Source: Pseudomonadales bacterium
GTDB lineage: Bacteria > Pseudomonadota > Gammaproteobacteria > Pseudomonadales > Pseudohongiellaceae
Length of the DNA: 64,000 nucleotides
Direction of reading: 5' to 3'
NCBI GenBank assembly: GCA_024234395.1
Contig: JACKOH010000001.1
Coordinates: 434,001-498,000, forward strand
Shown here: positions 25,821 through 34,555 of the stretch, piece by piece
Numbering within the stretch: position 1 is the stretch's first letter
How the letters are laid out: each line of letters opens with the position of its first letter
Notes under the pieces: generated by a model
Seen by the model: only the letters and a program-made list of their open reading frames with translations
What the model was told of the DNA's origin: nothing
Databases searched by the model: none
Position numbers and translations under genes: made by a program

Positions 25821-27191
25821 TTACACCTGGCCGCGCAGGGAGTTCGGGTAGGCGTCGAGGATTTTTACATCGACGAAATTACCGATCAGGCTGTGATCGT
25901 CGCTGCGGAAGTTGACTACCCGGTTGTTCTCGGTGCGGCCCTGCAATTCCCCGGGGTCCTTGACTGAAGGACCGGTAACCAGGATGCGTTCAGTCCCGCC
26001 TACCATAGCTTCAGCGATAGCGCGCGCCTGCGCGTTGATCTGGGATTGCAGGGTGGCGAGCCGGTGCTTTTTCTCCTGTTCAGGTGTGTCATCCCTGAGG
26101 TCGGCAGCGGGTGTACCCGGGCGGGCACTGTAGATAAAACTGAATGACAGGTCGAAGCCGATCTCGATAATGAGATTCATGGTGTCTTCAAAGTCACGGT
26201 TGGTCTCGCCCGGAAAGCCGACGATGAAATCCGAAGAAAGACTGATATTGGGGCGGATGGCCCGGATTCTGCGGAGTATCGATTTGTACTCCAGTGCCGT
26301 ATGGCCGCGCTTCATGGCGGCGAGGATGCGGTCCGAGCCGCTCTGCACCGGCAGGTGCAGATGATTGACCAGTTCCGGCACCTGGGCATACACATTGATC
26401 AGGTTGCTGGTGAACTCCACCGGGTGAGACGTGGTGTAACGGATACGGTCGATGCCATCGATACTGGCTATGTAATTGATCAGAGTGGCCAGATCGATAA
26501 TTCTGCCCTCGTGGTTCAGACCGCGATAGGCGTTGACGTTCTGTCCCAGCAGATTAATCTCACGGACGCCCTGCTCAGCCAGATGAACCGCCTCGGCCAG
26601 CACGTCGTCCAGGGACCGGCTGACCTCTTCGCCGCGGGTGTAGGGCACTACACAGAAGCTGCAATACTTGCTGCAGCCCTCCATGACGGTCAGAAAAGCC
26701 TGGCAGCCAGTCACTTCCGGCTCCGGCAACCGGTCGAATTTCTCTATTTCCGGAAAGCTGATATCGACGACCGGCGCGGATCCGGTTGCCGAGGCCAGCA
26801 TTTCCGGCAGTTTATGCAGGGTCTGGGGGCCGAAAACCACGTCCACGTAGGGCGCCCGTCTGCCGATCGCATCGCCTTCCTGGCTGGCGACACAGCCACC
26901 CACAGCGATTTTCAGCTGTGGATTGAGCTCTTTCAGGGCACGCCAGCGGCCCAGTTGATGAAAGACCTTCTCCTGGGCCTTCTCGCGGATCGAGCAGGTA
27001 TTGAGCAACAACAGGTCGGCCTGGGCCGGGTCGTCCACCAGTTCGGCGCCCTGCTGCGCCCTGAGCAGATCCAGCATGCGCGAGGAGTCGTACTCGTTCA
27101 TCTGGCAGCCATGGGTTTTGATATAGACCCTACGGGGCTGCCGGGTATCTTCGAGCGGATCTGTGTCAGAGATTGCCAGGTTGTCGGTCAT
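25821..27191 (-). CDS. miaB: tRNA-2-methylthio-N6-dimethylallyladenosine synthase
   Basis: Radical SAM methylthiotransferase that converts i6A37 to ms2i6A37 in tRNAs reading UNN codons. UPF0004 domain cysteines are in THGCQMN, LNTCSIREKA and VGGCVASQEG; the radical SAM motif is MEGCSKYCSFCVVPYTRGEE (CX3CX2C); a TRAM domain ends the protein. I chose ATG 27191; an in-frame ATG at 27218 would add nine residues, and neither has a clear ribosome site. First gene of the miaB-phoH-ybeY-corC block. Confidence 0.95.
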   Translation of the reverse strand: MTDNLAISDTDPLEDTRQPRRVYIKTHGCQMNEYDSSRMLDLLRAQQGAELVDDPAQADLLLLNTCSIREKAQEKVFHQLGRWRALKELNPQLKIAVGGCVASQEGDAIGRRAPYVDVVFGPQTLHKLPEMLASATGSAPVVDISFPEIEKFDRLPEPEVTGCQAFLTVMEGCSKYCSFCVVPYTRGEEVSRSLDDVLAEAVHLAEQGVREINLLGQNVNAYRGLNHEGRIIDLATLINYIASIDGIDRIRYTTSHPVEFTSNLINVYAQVPELVNHLHLPVQSGSDRILAAMKRGHTALEYKSILRRIRAIRPNISLSSDFIVGFPGETNRDFEDTMNLIIEIGFDLSFSFIYSARPGTPAADLRDDTPEQEKKHRLATLQSQINAQARAIAEAMVGGTERILVTGPSVKDPGELQGRTENNRVVNFRSDDHSLIGNFVDVKILDAYPNSLRGQV

Positions 27192-27402
27192 GGCCGTATC
27201 GCTTGAGGTTCGTTGCATAAATGTCGAGACCGGACGGGACCGGCAAGGAGGCGCAAGTATACCAGCAAATCAGCGAACCGGGCCTGCACCTTGAAAAACA
27301 TCGCAATACCCTGATATTCGCGTTAGGCTAGCGGAACATGAACTGACCGCGTCCGCGGCGCTGGCTATCTGCCGCCGCACAAGACAGCAAGAGTAGGAAT
27401 TC

Positions 27403-27747
27403 ATGGGTAAACCAACCGAAATTTACAAAATCACCTTCCTCAACAAGGGTAAAGTCTACGAAATCTTTGTGCGCCAGGTGTATCAGAGCGACCTGTACGG
27501 ATTCATCGAGGTCGAGGAATTTGTTTTCGACGAGCGCAGCCAGGTTGTGGTGGATCCTTCCGAGGAAAAACTCAAGGCGGAATTCAACGGCGTGAAACGC
27601 AGTTTTATTCCCATGCAGGCGATCATGCGCATCGATGAAGTGGAAAAGGGTGGTGCCAGCAAAATCTCCAGCGGCGACAATATCACCCCCTTCCCACTGC
27701 AATTGTTGGGCAGCAAATCCGATACTACCGGTGGAGATCCGGTCTGA
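27403..27747 (+). CDS. DUF1820 family protein
   Basis: 114-residue cytosolic protein. The N-terminal IYKITFLNKGKVYEIFVRQV, the central GFIEVEEFVF and the RSFIPMQAIMRIDEV strand match DUF1820, a gammaproteobacterial family with a small SH3-like or Sm-like barrel appearance and no known function. AGGAA lies 4 bases before ATG 27403. Divergent to miaB and tail-to-tail with the aminotransferase, only 6 bases apart. Confidence 0.85.
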   Translation: MGKPTEIYKITFLNKGKVYEIFVRQVYQSDLYGFIEVEEFVFDERSQVVVDPSEEKLKAEFNGVKRSFIPMQAIMRIDEVEKGGASKISSGDNITPFPLQLLGSKSDTTGGDPV

Positions 27748-27753
27748 GGACCG

Positions 27754-29058
27754 CTAACTTTTCTCCAGCGACCGCTTCAGCGTAGCCAGCTCCACGCACA
27801 GTGTGAAAATCTTCATGGCGGCGGCTATTTCCTCCAGTTGGGGGAACGAAGGCGCCAGTCTAATATTGGTATCCTGCGGGTCCTCACCGTAGGGCCAGGT
27901 AGCACCGGCGGGGGTCAGTTTCACACCGGCCGCACCGGTCAATCGCACCACTTCCCGGGCCAGACCGGGCTGGGTATCGAACAGGATAAAATAGCCGCCT
28001 GCCGGCCGGGTCCAGGTACCTATGGGGTCGCCACCGACACACTTGCCGGTGAAGGCGAGATCCAGATGCTGCAGGACCAGGTCGAACTTCGGTTTCAGAA
28101 TCTCCCGCTGCTTCTCCATGTGTGCGGCGATAGTGGCGTTATCCTGCAGAAATCTGACATGCCGTAACTGGTTGACCTTGTCCGGTCCGATGGTGACATA
28201 GGAAAGGTGCCTGGCCAGGTTTCTTATATTGGTTTCCGAGCTGGCCAGAAAGGCGATACCGGCGCCGGCAAAGGTGATCTTGGAGGTGGAGCCGATCGCA
28301 TAGACATTATCCAGGGTGCCGACCTGTTCGCTCAGGGACAGTAAGTTGGCCAGTTCGGGCGGGTTCTCGACCAGGTGATGAACCGCGTAAGCGTTGTCCC
28401 AGATAATCCGGAAATTGGCGCCGGCCAGACTGCCCAGCCTGGCCAGACGTTGCACGGTGGCTTCTGAATAGACAATGCCACTGGGATTGGAATACTTTGG
28501 TACGCACCAGATGCCCTTGATAAGCGGGTCGGCCTGAACCAGCTTCTCCACCTGGTCCATGTCCGGCCCCTCTGCATTCAGCGCCACCGGAATCATTTCG
28601 ATCCCCAGTGCCTCGCAGACTGAAAAGTGCCGGTCGTAGCCGGGTGAGGGACACAGGAACTTTACTTTTCCGCCACCGGCTTCGCGGCTCCAGGCCGCGC
28701 CTTCCTGGTCGCCGAACAGGTGGTTATACAATACACACTGATACATCAATTGCAGGCTGCTGTTACCACCCACCAGGGTCTGTTCGGGTTTGCATTCCAG
28801 GTAATTCGCCGCCAGTTTACGGGCTTCGGGAAGTCCCAGACCACCACCGTAGTTCCTGCAGTCGGTACCGTCCGCAGCTCTGAAATCGCCCTGCAGAATC
28901 CCGTCCAGTGCATCGCTCAGGTCGAGCTGGGCTGTTGAAGGCTTGCCGCGGGTCAGGTCAAGGCTGAGGCCCTGTGTTAATATCTCCTGATATTGTGTCT
29001 GCAACTGTTGCAAGCGTTCGGCAGCTTGCGCTTGGCTGGCGGTTGGATCTGAATTCAA
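27754..29058 (-). CDS. PLP-dependent class I aminotransferase (AspT-like)
   Basis: 434-residue fold-type I aminotransferase of the group that includes the aspartate aminotransferases first described in corynebacteria. Features: YGGGLGLPEARKLAA, the VGGNSSLQLMYQ cofactor loop, KYSNPSGIVYSE, IIWDNAYAVHHLV with the pyridine-binding Asp/Tyr, and the Schiff-base lysine in IGSTSKITFAGAGIAFL. A substrate-carboxylate arginine is expected in the C-terminal NIRLAPSFP. Likely substrate aspartate/2-oxoglutarate; exact specificity is inferred. Confidence 0.86.
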   Translation of the reverse strand: MNSDPTASQAQAAERLQQLQTQYQEILTQGLSLDLTRGKPSTAQLDLSDALDGILQGDFRAADGTDCRNYGGGLGLPEARKLAANYLECKPEQTLVGGNSSLQLMYQCVLYNHLFGDQEGAAWSREAGGGKVKFLCPSPGYDRHFSVCEALGIEMIPVALNAEGPDMDQVEKLVQADPLIKGIWCVPKYSNPSGIVYSEATVQRLARLGSLAGANFRIIWDNAYAVHHLVENPPELANLLSLSEQVGTLDNVYAIGSTSKITFAGAGIAFLASSETNIRNLARHLSYVTIGPDKVNQLRHVRFLQDNATIAAHMEKQREILKPKFDLVLQHLDLAFTGKCVGGDPIGTWTRPAGGYFILFDTQPGLAREVVRLTGAAGVKLTPAGATWPYGEDPQDTNIRLAPSFPQLEEIAAAMKIFTLCVELATLKRSLEKS

Positions 29059-29229
29059 GTCGGGCTCCTGAAGTTAACAAGAAGTAAAAAACTGTCAAAT
29101 GGCATGCGGGGCATGGAAAGAAAAGAACGTGGATAAGTTTACCCAGTCCGTAATCCAAGGGCCAGAGAGCAGACTGACATTTTCTCAGTCGAATCAGGGC
29201 ACGGGGCTGGCTGAAGTCGAGTACAACCG

Positions 29230-30234
29230 GTGACCGTTGTAACGGATCCTTCTTCCCACCCTTATGATGCGCTGACTCCGGATCGCGTGATGACAGCACT
29301 CGAGTCGCTGGGATACCAGTGCGACGCACGCATCTATCCACTCAACAGCTATGAGAATCGGGTCTACCAGGTAGGCCTGGAAGCGGGTGGTTGGGTGGTG
29401 GTGAAATTCTATCGTCCGGGGCGCTGGAGTGATGCCCAGATCAAAGAGGAGCATCAGTTCGCTCTGGAACTGGAGGCACTGGAGATACCGGTTGCCGCAC
29501 CGCTGATATTCAATGGCTCGGATACTCTGCTGGCGGACGGACTGTTCCGGTTTGCCGTATTTCCCCACCTCGCAGGACGGGCACCGGAACTGGACGATCT
29601 GGACAGCCTGTTGGTCATCGGCCGCTATCTGGGGCGGGTTCATCTGGCTGGCGCCAGGAAGCCCTTTTTAGCACGGGAATCGTTGAGTGTCGCAAACAGT
29701 GCGGGTGCGGCACGGAAATTCCTGTTGGATAACAATTTTATTCCTGCCGAGCTGCTGCCAGCTTACGAATCGCTGACTGATAACCTCCTGACCCGGATTG
29801 TCGAGGAATTCAATCCTGAATTAACCGCCAAACGGCAAAGAATTCATGGTGACTGCCACCTGGGCAATGTGCTCTGGCATGGCGGAACCCCGTTTTTCGT
29901 CGATTTCGACGACGCCGTCATGGGTCCGGTAGTGCAGGATTTCTGGATGCTGATGTCCGGGAGCCGCGATCAGCGCCAGGCTCAGTTGCTGGAATTGCTG
30001 GAGGGTTACACGGAATTTGCTGATTTCGCCCCGGTCCAGCTCAGACTGATCGAAGCCCTGCGAACCCTCAGAATCATCCACTACAGTGGCTGGCTGGCGA
30101 GACGCTGGGAAGATCCGGCATTTCCGCGCAGTTTCCCCTGGTTCAATACCGTGCGTTACTGGTCAGAACACATTCTGGAGTTGCGGGAACAGCAGGCGGC
30201 GCTGGACGAACCGCCATTAAGATTGCCTGGCTGA
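29230..30234 (+). CDS. srkA: Stress response kinase A (YihE/RdoA family)
   Basis: 334-residue APH-fold protein Ser/Thr kinase. It follows E. coli SrkA closely: PLNSYENRVYQVG, VVKFYRPGRWSDAQIKEEHQFALEL, the catalytic loop HGDCHLGNVLW (Brenner-type HGDxxxxN) and the metal-binding VDFDDAVMGP. C-terminal AFPRSFPWFNTVRYW is also conserved. In E. coli it counters programmed death after envelope stress and is Cpx-regulated. Start is GTG 29230; no ATG is suitable. It diverges from the aminotransferase gene. Confidence 0.94.
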   Translation: MTVVTDPSSHPYDALTPDRVMTALESLGYQCDARIYPLNSYENRVYQVGLEAGGWVVVKFYRPGRWSDAQIKEEHQFALELEALEIPVAAPLIFNGSDTLLADGLFRFAVFPHLAGRAPELDDLDSLLVIGRYLGRVHLAGARKPFLARESLSVANSAGAARKFLLDNNFIPAELLPAYESLTDNLLTRIVEEFNPELTAKRQRIHGDCHLGNVLWHGGTPFFVDFDDAVMGPVVQDFWMLMSGSRDQRQAQLLELLEGYTEFADFAPVQLRLIEALRTLRIIHYSGWLARRWEDPAFPRSFPWFNTVRYWSEHILELREQQAALDEPPLRLPG

Positions 30235-30277
30235 TAACCCTGTTACCCTGTGAAGGCCCCGGTGTTAAGGCCTCGGC

Positions 30278-30784
30278 CTATTGGTCCAGTAGCGCGTTGA
30301 TCTGCTGCTCAATCATTTCGATGTCTCCCTCTCGAAACCCTTCATGCACCAGACGGATCACTCCCTGCTGATCGATAAGGTACGAGGTGGGCATGCCGTA
30401 GACGTCGTAAAGTGTCGGTGTCTCCCCGTCGGGATCAGCCGGGATAGTGAAATCAAGAGGTGTATCGAGCAGGAAGTCCAGGCCGTCCTCAATGGGGTCG
30501 TCGATGTTGATGCCGACAATTTCCAGTCCCCGGTCGCGGTACTTTTCATACAACTCATTGTATAGGGGCAGCGATAACAGGCAGGGCGCACACCAGGAGG
30601 CCCAGAAATCCAGGTAGACAACCTTACCCCGTAATTGGCTGAGGGTGAAATCCGGCTGATTTTCATGGATGCTGGTCAGGGTAAAGTCGGGGGCCTGCTC
30701 ACCTTCCTCCACTGCCAGAGCGGTTGACAGGAGGCTGAACCCCAGTGTGAATACTGCCAGCCTGATGCTGATGGTTCTGTTCAT
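30278..30784 (-). CDS. TlpA/ResA-like periplasmic thiol-disulfide protein
   Basis: 168 residues with a Sec signal (cleavage near ALA-VEEG) and a thioredoxin fold of the AhpC/TSA-Redoxin type. Active site is WCAPC in FWASWCAPCLLSLP; the cis-proline loop is YGMPTSYLID. It probably reduces or exchanges periplasmic disulfides, for example in cytochrome c maturation, but no cytochrome genes are nearby. Convergent with srkA (43 bases apart) and upstream of the desaturase. Confidence 0.9.
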   Translation of the reverse strand: MNRTISIRLAVFTLGFSLLSTALAVEEGEQAPDFTLTSIHENQPDFTLSQLRGKVVYLDFWASWCAPCLLSLPLYNELYEKYRDRGLEIVGINIDDPIEDGLDFLLDTPLDFTIPADPDGETPTLYDVYGMPTSYLIDQQGVIRLVHEGFREGDIEMIEQQINALLDQ

Positions 30785-30845
30785 AATGTCGTTCCCGAAT
30801 ACTGTTAGTGAGTCTGTTAATGAGTGACGCCTGGCTGAACCGCAG

Positions 30846-31991
30846 TCAGGTTCCCGCCATGGCCGGATTGGCTAGATTCTGCAGAATAAACTCCCAACGC
30901 TGACGTTGTACCTTGAGCTTATACTGAACCTCCCGGTAGGCATCGCGGATGTGCAGCAGGTCAAGCTGACTCAGGGATTCCTGCAGGTTGCGGCTGCGGG
31001 CCTGGTACCAGGACTGGCGATGACGATTCCAGAGCTTCAGGGTGCGACAGATTTCCTGGTACTCGTGCTCAAGATGCTGGCGCCATTTTTCCGGCAATTG
31101 CAGCAGATCACACTTTTCCGTGGCCTGACGGAACTGTTGCTCGAGGCGGGCAGCTTCGATGCGGGCCGGATTGCAGCGTCGCAGATCGTGGGTTAGTCCG
31201 ATGAAAGACAGTCCGCGAATCAACCATTTGGTAGGATCCCAGTGCCACCAGCGAATTCCGTTCCGGTAGTCCCATTGAAAGGCGTGATGATAGTTGTGGT
31301 AGCCCTCGCCATAAGTAACCAGGGCAAGAATGCCATTGTCCCGGGCCGAATTAGTCGTATTGTAGGGTTGTCTGCCCCACATGTGGGCCAGCGAATTAAT
31401 CAGGTAGGTGACATGCTGACTGAGGACCAGGCGCAACAGACCGGTCAGCAGCAGGCTGGCCACGATGTCACCGTGCAGCCAGCCAATTAACACCGGCACA
31501 CTGATATTCATGATCAATACCAGAATCAGATAGTGTTTGCGTTGCCAGCGTAGAATTGGATCTTTCTGTAAATCCTTGACGTTATTCAGATCGGTAAGTC
31601 CACTCTCATAGCGTCGCAGAATCCAGCCGATGTGGGAGAACCAGAAACCGCGCCCCGCGGAATAGGGGTCGCGCTCGTTATCATCCACGTGCAGGTGATG
31701 TCGCCGGTGATCCGAAGCCCAGGTCAACACATCGTTCTGCAGCGCACAGGCACCGCCCAGGGCGAACACAAATCGCAGTAATGGATGGGCCCGATAGGCT
31801 TTGTGGGACCAGAGTCGGTGATAGCCTGCGGTGATGGAAAAGCCGCAGAATGCCATGAACAGGACAAACATTCCCCATTCGAAAAAATCATAGCCAGAAT
31901 AGAAACCGTAGAGAGGGACCAGGGTCACCGCAAACAGTGGGGTAAGACTGAACAACAACATATTGGTCCAGTTAATGGGTGCCTTGCTCAT
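30846..31991 (-). CDS. Membrane fatty acid desaturase (delta-9 acyl-CoA type)
   Basis: 381-residue di-iron membrane desaturase. Three histidine boxes are clear: HRLWSH, HRRHH followed by HVDDNERDPYS, and GEGYHNYHH, together the pattern of stearoyl-CoA/delta-9 desaturases. Four hydrophobic helices surround them. A C-terminal extension of about 100 residues is charged and helical, likely coiled coil, and longer than in the minimal family. It would introduce cis double bonds to adjust membrane fluidity. A cold-shock domain protein gene lies immediately upstream on the same strand, which fits a low-temperature theme. Confidence 0.92.
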   Translation of the reverse strand: MSKAPINWTNMLLFSLTPLFAVTLVPLYGFYSGYDFFEWGMFVLFMAFCGFSITAGYHRLWSHKAYRAHPLLRFVFALGGACALQNDVLTWASDHRRHHLHVDDNERDPYSAGRGFWFSHIGWILRRYESGLTDLNNVKDLQKDPILRWQRKHYLILVLIMNISVPVLIGWLHGDIVASLLLTGLLRLVLSQHVTYLINSLAHMWGRQPYNTTNSARDNGILALVTYGEGYHNYHHAFQWDYRNGIRWWHWDPTKWLIRGLSFIGLTHDLRRCNPARIEAARLEQQFRQATEKCDLLQLPEKWRQHLEHEYQEICRTLKLWNRHRQSWYQARSRNLQESLSQLDLLHIRDAYREVQYKLKVQRQRWEFILQNLANPAMAGT

Positions 31992-32060
31992 AGATCGGAA
32001 ATCCTCTTCATTAAACCCGTGCTGAAGAACTGACGGACTGACGCCTGCAGTAATTGCTTT

Positions 32061-32480
32061 TCATCTGGCAACGGCGACATCTTCTGCCTGGAGCCCCTTG
32101 GTGCTTTCACTGATCAGAAAGTCCACACGCTGGCCATCTTTCAGGACCCGATGACCTTTCCCGCGTATTGACCGGAAATGGACAAAAACATCTTCACCGC
32201 TATCCCTGGTGATGAAACCGAACCCCTTGCTGGCATTGAACCATTTTACGGTACCAAGTTCCCGATTTTCATCAATTGAGCTCACATTTGTCTGATTTTG
32301 CGACATACCGAGTCGGCTGCCGAGCCAGGCAGACAGCAGGGAAACCAGGAAGGTAATCACTCCGAGCATTCCCAGCAGGTTGCTTTCCGGAAGTGTGACG
32401 GGATCTGACAGGAGCAGGAAGGCCGGGACGATGACAATTACGCTGCACAGCAGGCCGATAGTAATCAGGCGGATAAACAT
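32061..32480 (-). CDS. Membrane-anchored cold-shock domain protein
   Basis: 139 residues from ATG 32480. Two hydrophobic helices (about 3-22 and 36-55) precede a C-terminal cold-shock domain starting GTVKWFNASKGFGFI, with RNP1 (KGFGFI) and RNP2 (DVFVHF) nucleic-acid-binding motifs. The CSD would face the cytoplasm and hold RNA or single-stranded DNA at the inner membrane. Similar membrane-CSD fusions occur in marine gammaproteobacteria; their function is not defined. The frame is open upstream to 32591 but that part is not needed. Confidence 0.85.
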   Translation of the reverse strand: MFIRLITIGLLCSVIVIVPAFLLLSDPVTLPESNLLGMLGVITFLVSLLSAWLGSRLGMSQNQTNVSSIDENRELGTVKWFNASKGFGFITRDSGEDVFVHFRSIRGKGHRVLKDGQRVDFLISESTKGLQAEDVAVAR

Positions 32481-32708
32481 GTCAATTCTCTTTGATTTTT
32501 CTGATTTTTGTTGATTGAGTGTATAGCTTTCAGGGGCAATTCTAAACCAGCCTATTTGAGAAATAAAACCAGGCGGGCAGGCGTCGAACACTGAAAAACC
32601 GGGCCGGCCTTCAGGCTGGATTCAGCTTGACGGGATTAAAGTTGCAATCGTGGATAGGGAAACCTGTCCAGAAACTGAGCTGAAAACTGAATCTGGAGTT
32701 AACTGGCC

Positions 32709-33239
32709 ATGAAAAAACACTTCACGAAAGCAGCGCTTGGCCTGGCAACGCTGGTTGTCGCCGGAACAACACTGGCACAGGTGGAATATGACTATGCCGA
32801 GGTTGTCGATGTACGCCCCATCGTCCGGGTAGTGGAAATTTCAACACCACAGGAACAGTGCTGGGAGGAAGAATATCTGGTGGACCGACCTGCCCGCCGC
32901 AGCGAATCCGGGACCCCGACGATTGTCGGCACCATAATCGGTGGAGCGATCGGCAACGCGGTGGGACACAACAAGTCCAATAAGCGGGTCGGCACCGTGG
33001 TGGGCGCCGTATTGGGTCACTCTATTGCCCGTGATATCATGCGTCAGGATACCGGAACCGGGGTGCGCGAGGTGGAAACGGTACAGCGTTGCGAAACGGT
33101 TTACCAGTCTCACGAAGAAGAGCGCATCATGGGATACAACGTCACCTATCATTATAATGGTCAGGACTACACAGTACGGACAGACTCCGATCCGGGCAGT
33201 CAGATCCGGGTCAGGGTATCGGTGGAACCGGTGTTGTGA
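32709..33239 (+). CDS. Glycine-zipper 2TM domain envelope protein
   Basis: 176 residues with a Sec signal (cleavage near TLA-QVEYD). The central region GTIIGGAIGNAVGHNKSNKRVGTVVGAVLG is a glycine zipper with G-x3-G spacing, able to insert in a membrane. Two cysteines (QCWEEE and VQRCETVY) flank the zipper and may form a disulfide. C-terminal strand YNVTYHYNGQDYTVRT recurs in this family (SlyB/YmgG-like, DUF-type). Role probably envelope integrity; inferred. Ribosome site GGAG precedes ATG 32709. Confidence 0.83.
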   Translation: MKKHFTKAALGLATLVVAGTTLAQVEYDYAEVVDVRPIVRVVEISTPQEQCWEEEYLVDRPARRSESGTPTIVGTIIGGAIGNAVGHNKSNKRVGTVVGAVLGHSIARDIMRQDTGTGVREVETVQRCETVYQSHEEERIMGYNVTYHYNGQDYTVRTDSDPGSQIRVRVSVEPVL

Positions 33240-33325
33240 ACCGGGACCGTGAGTCAGGTAAGGCCTCATAACCTCATCAGGAGATGCTATAGATGCGATA
33301 TGAGGAGAGGCTTAAAGAGGGCATT

Positions 33326-33391
33326 CCGCGAGTAGGCGCGAGTAGGCGCGAGGCGAGTAGACGCGAGTAGATGCGAGAGGACACGAGTGGA
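33326..33391. repeat. Degenerate 10-bp tandem repeat (GCGAGTAGGC type)
   Basis: About six imperfect units of the form GCGAGTAGGC, then variants with GTAGAC, GTAGAT and GAGGAC, in the gap between the glycine-zipper gene and the PepSY gene. It is non-coding and purine-rich on the + strand. It may be slippage-prone DNA or an array of regulator sites upstream of the PepSY/two-component operon. Confidence 0.65.
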
Positions 33392-33467
33392 GAGGCCCAA
33401 GAACAGGTCCCCTGAATCCTGAGTCAGTGAATCAACTTCGCGCTTAAGCGCGCACCCGAGGTATGCA

Positions 33468-33800
33468 TTGTTTAACTTCTGTAAGTTGTTTTTGATTAAT
33501 GCCCTGCTGGTAGCCACCATGCAGCCTGGCCTGGCGCAGGTGGCGCCAGCGCTGCAACCGGGCCAGTTGGACATTAACAACAATGCTTCCCGCGACGCCA
33601 GGCAGTCCCAGGTTCCCGCCCCGCAGATCAGCGAACGACAGGCGGTCAACCTGGCCCGTGAACAGTTTGCCGGGAACGTGCTGCGGATTTCCCTGATCGG
33701 TCAGGGGCAGGACCTACGCTATCAGATCCGGATGGAGAACGAAGGCAAGATTTTCACGGTGTTCGTCAATGCCAATACCGGTGCGGTCAGTGGCGGGTAA
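33468..33800 (+). CDS. PepSY-domain exported protein
   Basis: 110 residues with a Sec signal (LFLINALLVATMQPGLAQ). The rest holds one PepSY-type unit: ISERQAVNLAREQFAGNVLRISL ... YQIRMENEGKIFTVFVNANTGAV. PepSY proteins bind or inhibit proteases or act as periplasmic accessory sensors. The only in-frame start with this signal is TTG 33468, with GAGG about 8 bases upstream. It precedes a response regulator/sensor kinase pair by 57 bases, an arrangement frequent for PhoPQ-like systems, so it is probably part of the same regulon. Confidence 0.8.
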   Translation: MFNFCKLFLINALLVATMQPGLAQVAPALQPGQLDINNNASRDARQSQVPAPQISERQAVNLAREQFAGNVLRISLIGQGQDLRYQIRMENEGKIFTVFVNANTGAVSGG

Positions 33801-33857
33801 TGCCCGGTCGCCCGCTGCCAGGTCGGTAACCGTCCCGCAACAGGAGCTAGCCTGCCG

Positions 33858-34529
33858 ATGAAATTACTGGTAGTCGAAGATGAAAGTCTGCTGTGTCAAC
33901 AGCTGGTCAAATCCCTTACTGACAATGGCTATGTGGTCGATGCCGCTGAAGACGGCCGTGCCGGTCTTTATTATGCGCAGGAATACCAGTATGACGCGGC
34001 GATCATCGATCTGGGATTGCCGGAGATCGACGGTATTGAACTGATCGCCACGATCCGCAGGGAAGGCGGGCAGTTTCCCATTCTCATACTCACTGCCAGG
34101 GGCGACTGGCAGGACAAGGTGGCTGGCCTGGACGCCGGTGCCGACGACTACGTGGTCAAGCCTTTTCAGATGGAGGAAATCCTGGCGCGCCTGAATGCCC
34201 TGTTACGTCGGGCCGCGGGTTTTGCCAGACCGCGGCTGGAATTCGGTCCGATCAGTCTCGATCTTAGCGCCAAGTTGCTGACCGTTGACGGGGATAAAGT
34301 GGACCTGACCGCCTACGAATATAAAATGCTGGAATACCTGATGCTGCACCCCGGGCAGGTGATTTCCAAGTCCGAGCTGACCGAGCATCTCTACGCCCAG
34401 GACTATGACCGGGACAGCAACGTCCTGGAAGTTTTCATCCGACGTCTGCGCCAGAAACTGGATCCGGAGCAAACTCTGAACCCCATCGAGACCGTGCGCG
34501 GCCAGGGCTATCGCTTCAGCCTGGGCTGA
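33858..34529 (+). CDS. OmpR/PhoP-family response regulator
   Basis: 223 residues: receiver domain with acidic pocket (E7, D8), phosphoacceptor D51 (AAIIDLGLPEIDG), switch threonine (LTARG) and lysine (VVKPF), followed by a winged-helix DNA-binding domain (SKSELTEHLYAQDYDRDSNVLEVFIRRLRQKL). It resembles PhoP/QseB-type regulators. The cognate kinase begins 26 bases downstream. Likely signals are divalent cations, acid or cationic peptides, as in PhoPQ; this is inferred from family. Confidence 0.92.
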   Translation: MKLLVVEDESLLCQQLVKSLTDNGYVVDAAEDGRAGLYYAQEYQYDAAIIDLGLPEIDGIELIATIRREGGQFPILILTARGDWQDKVAGLDAGADDYVVKPFQMEEILARLNALLRRAAGFARPRLEFGPISLDLSAKLLTVDGDKVDLTAYEYKMLEYLMLHPGQVISKSELTEHLYAQDYDRDSNVLEVFIRRLRQKLDPEQTLNPIETVRGQGYRFSLG

Positions 34530-34555
34530 AACGGGGCCGGGCTGGTTGAGATCGT

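Noticed and set aside
33240..33467. CRISPR array at the 10-bp repeats
   Set aside because: Units are too short, contiguous and degenerate, with no spacers or cas genes.
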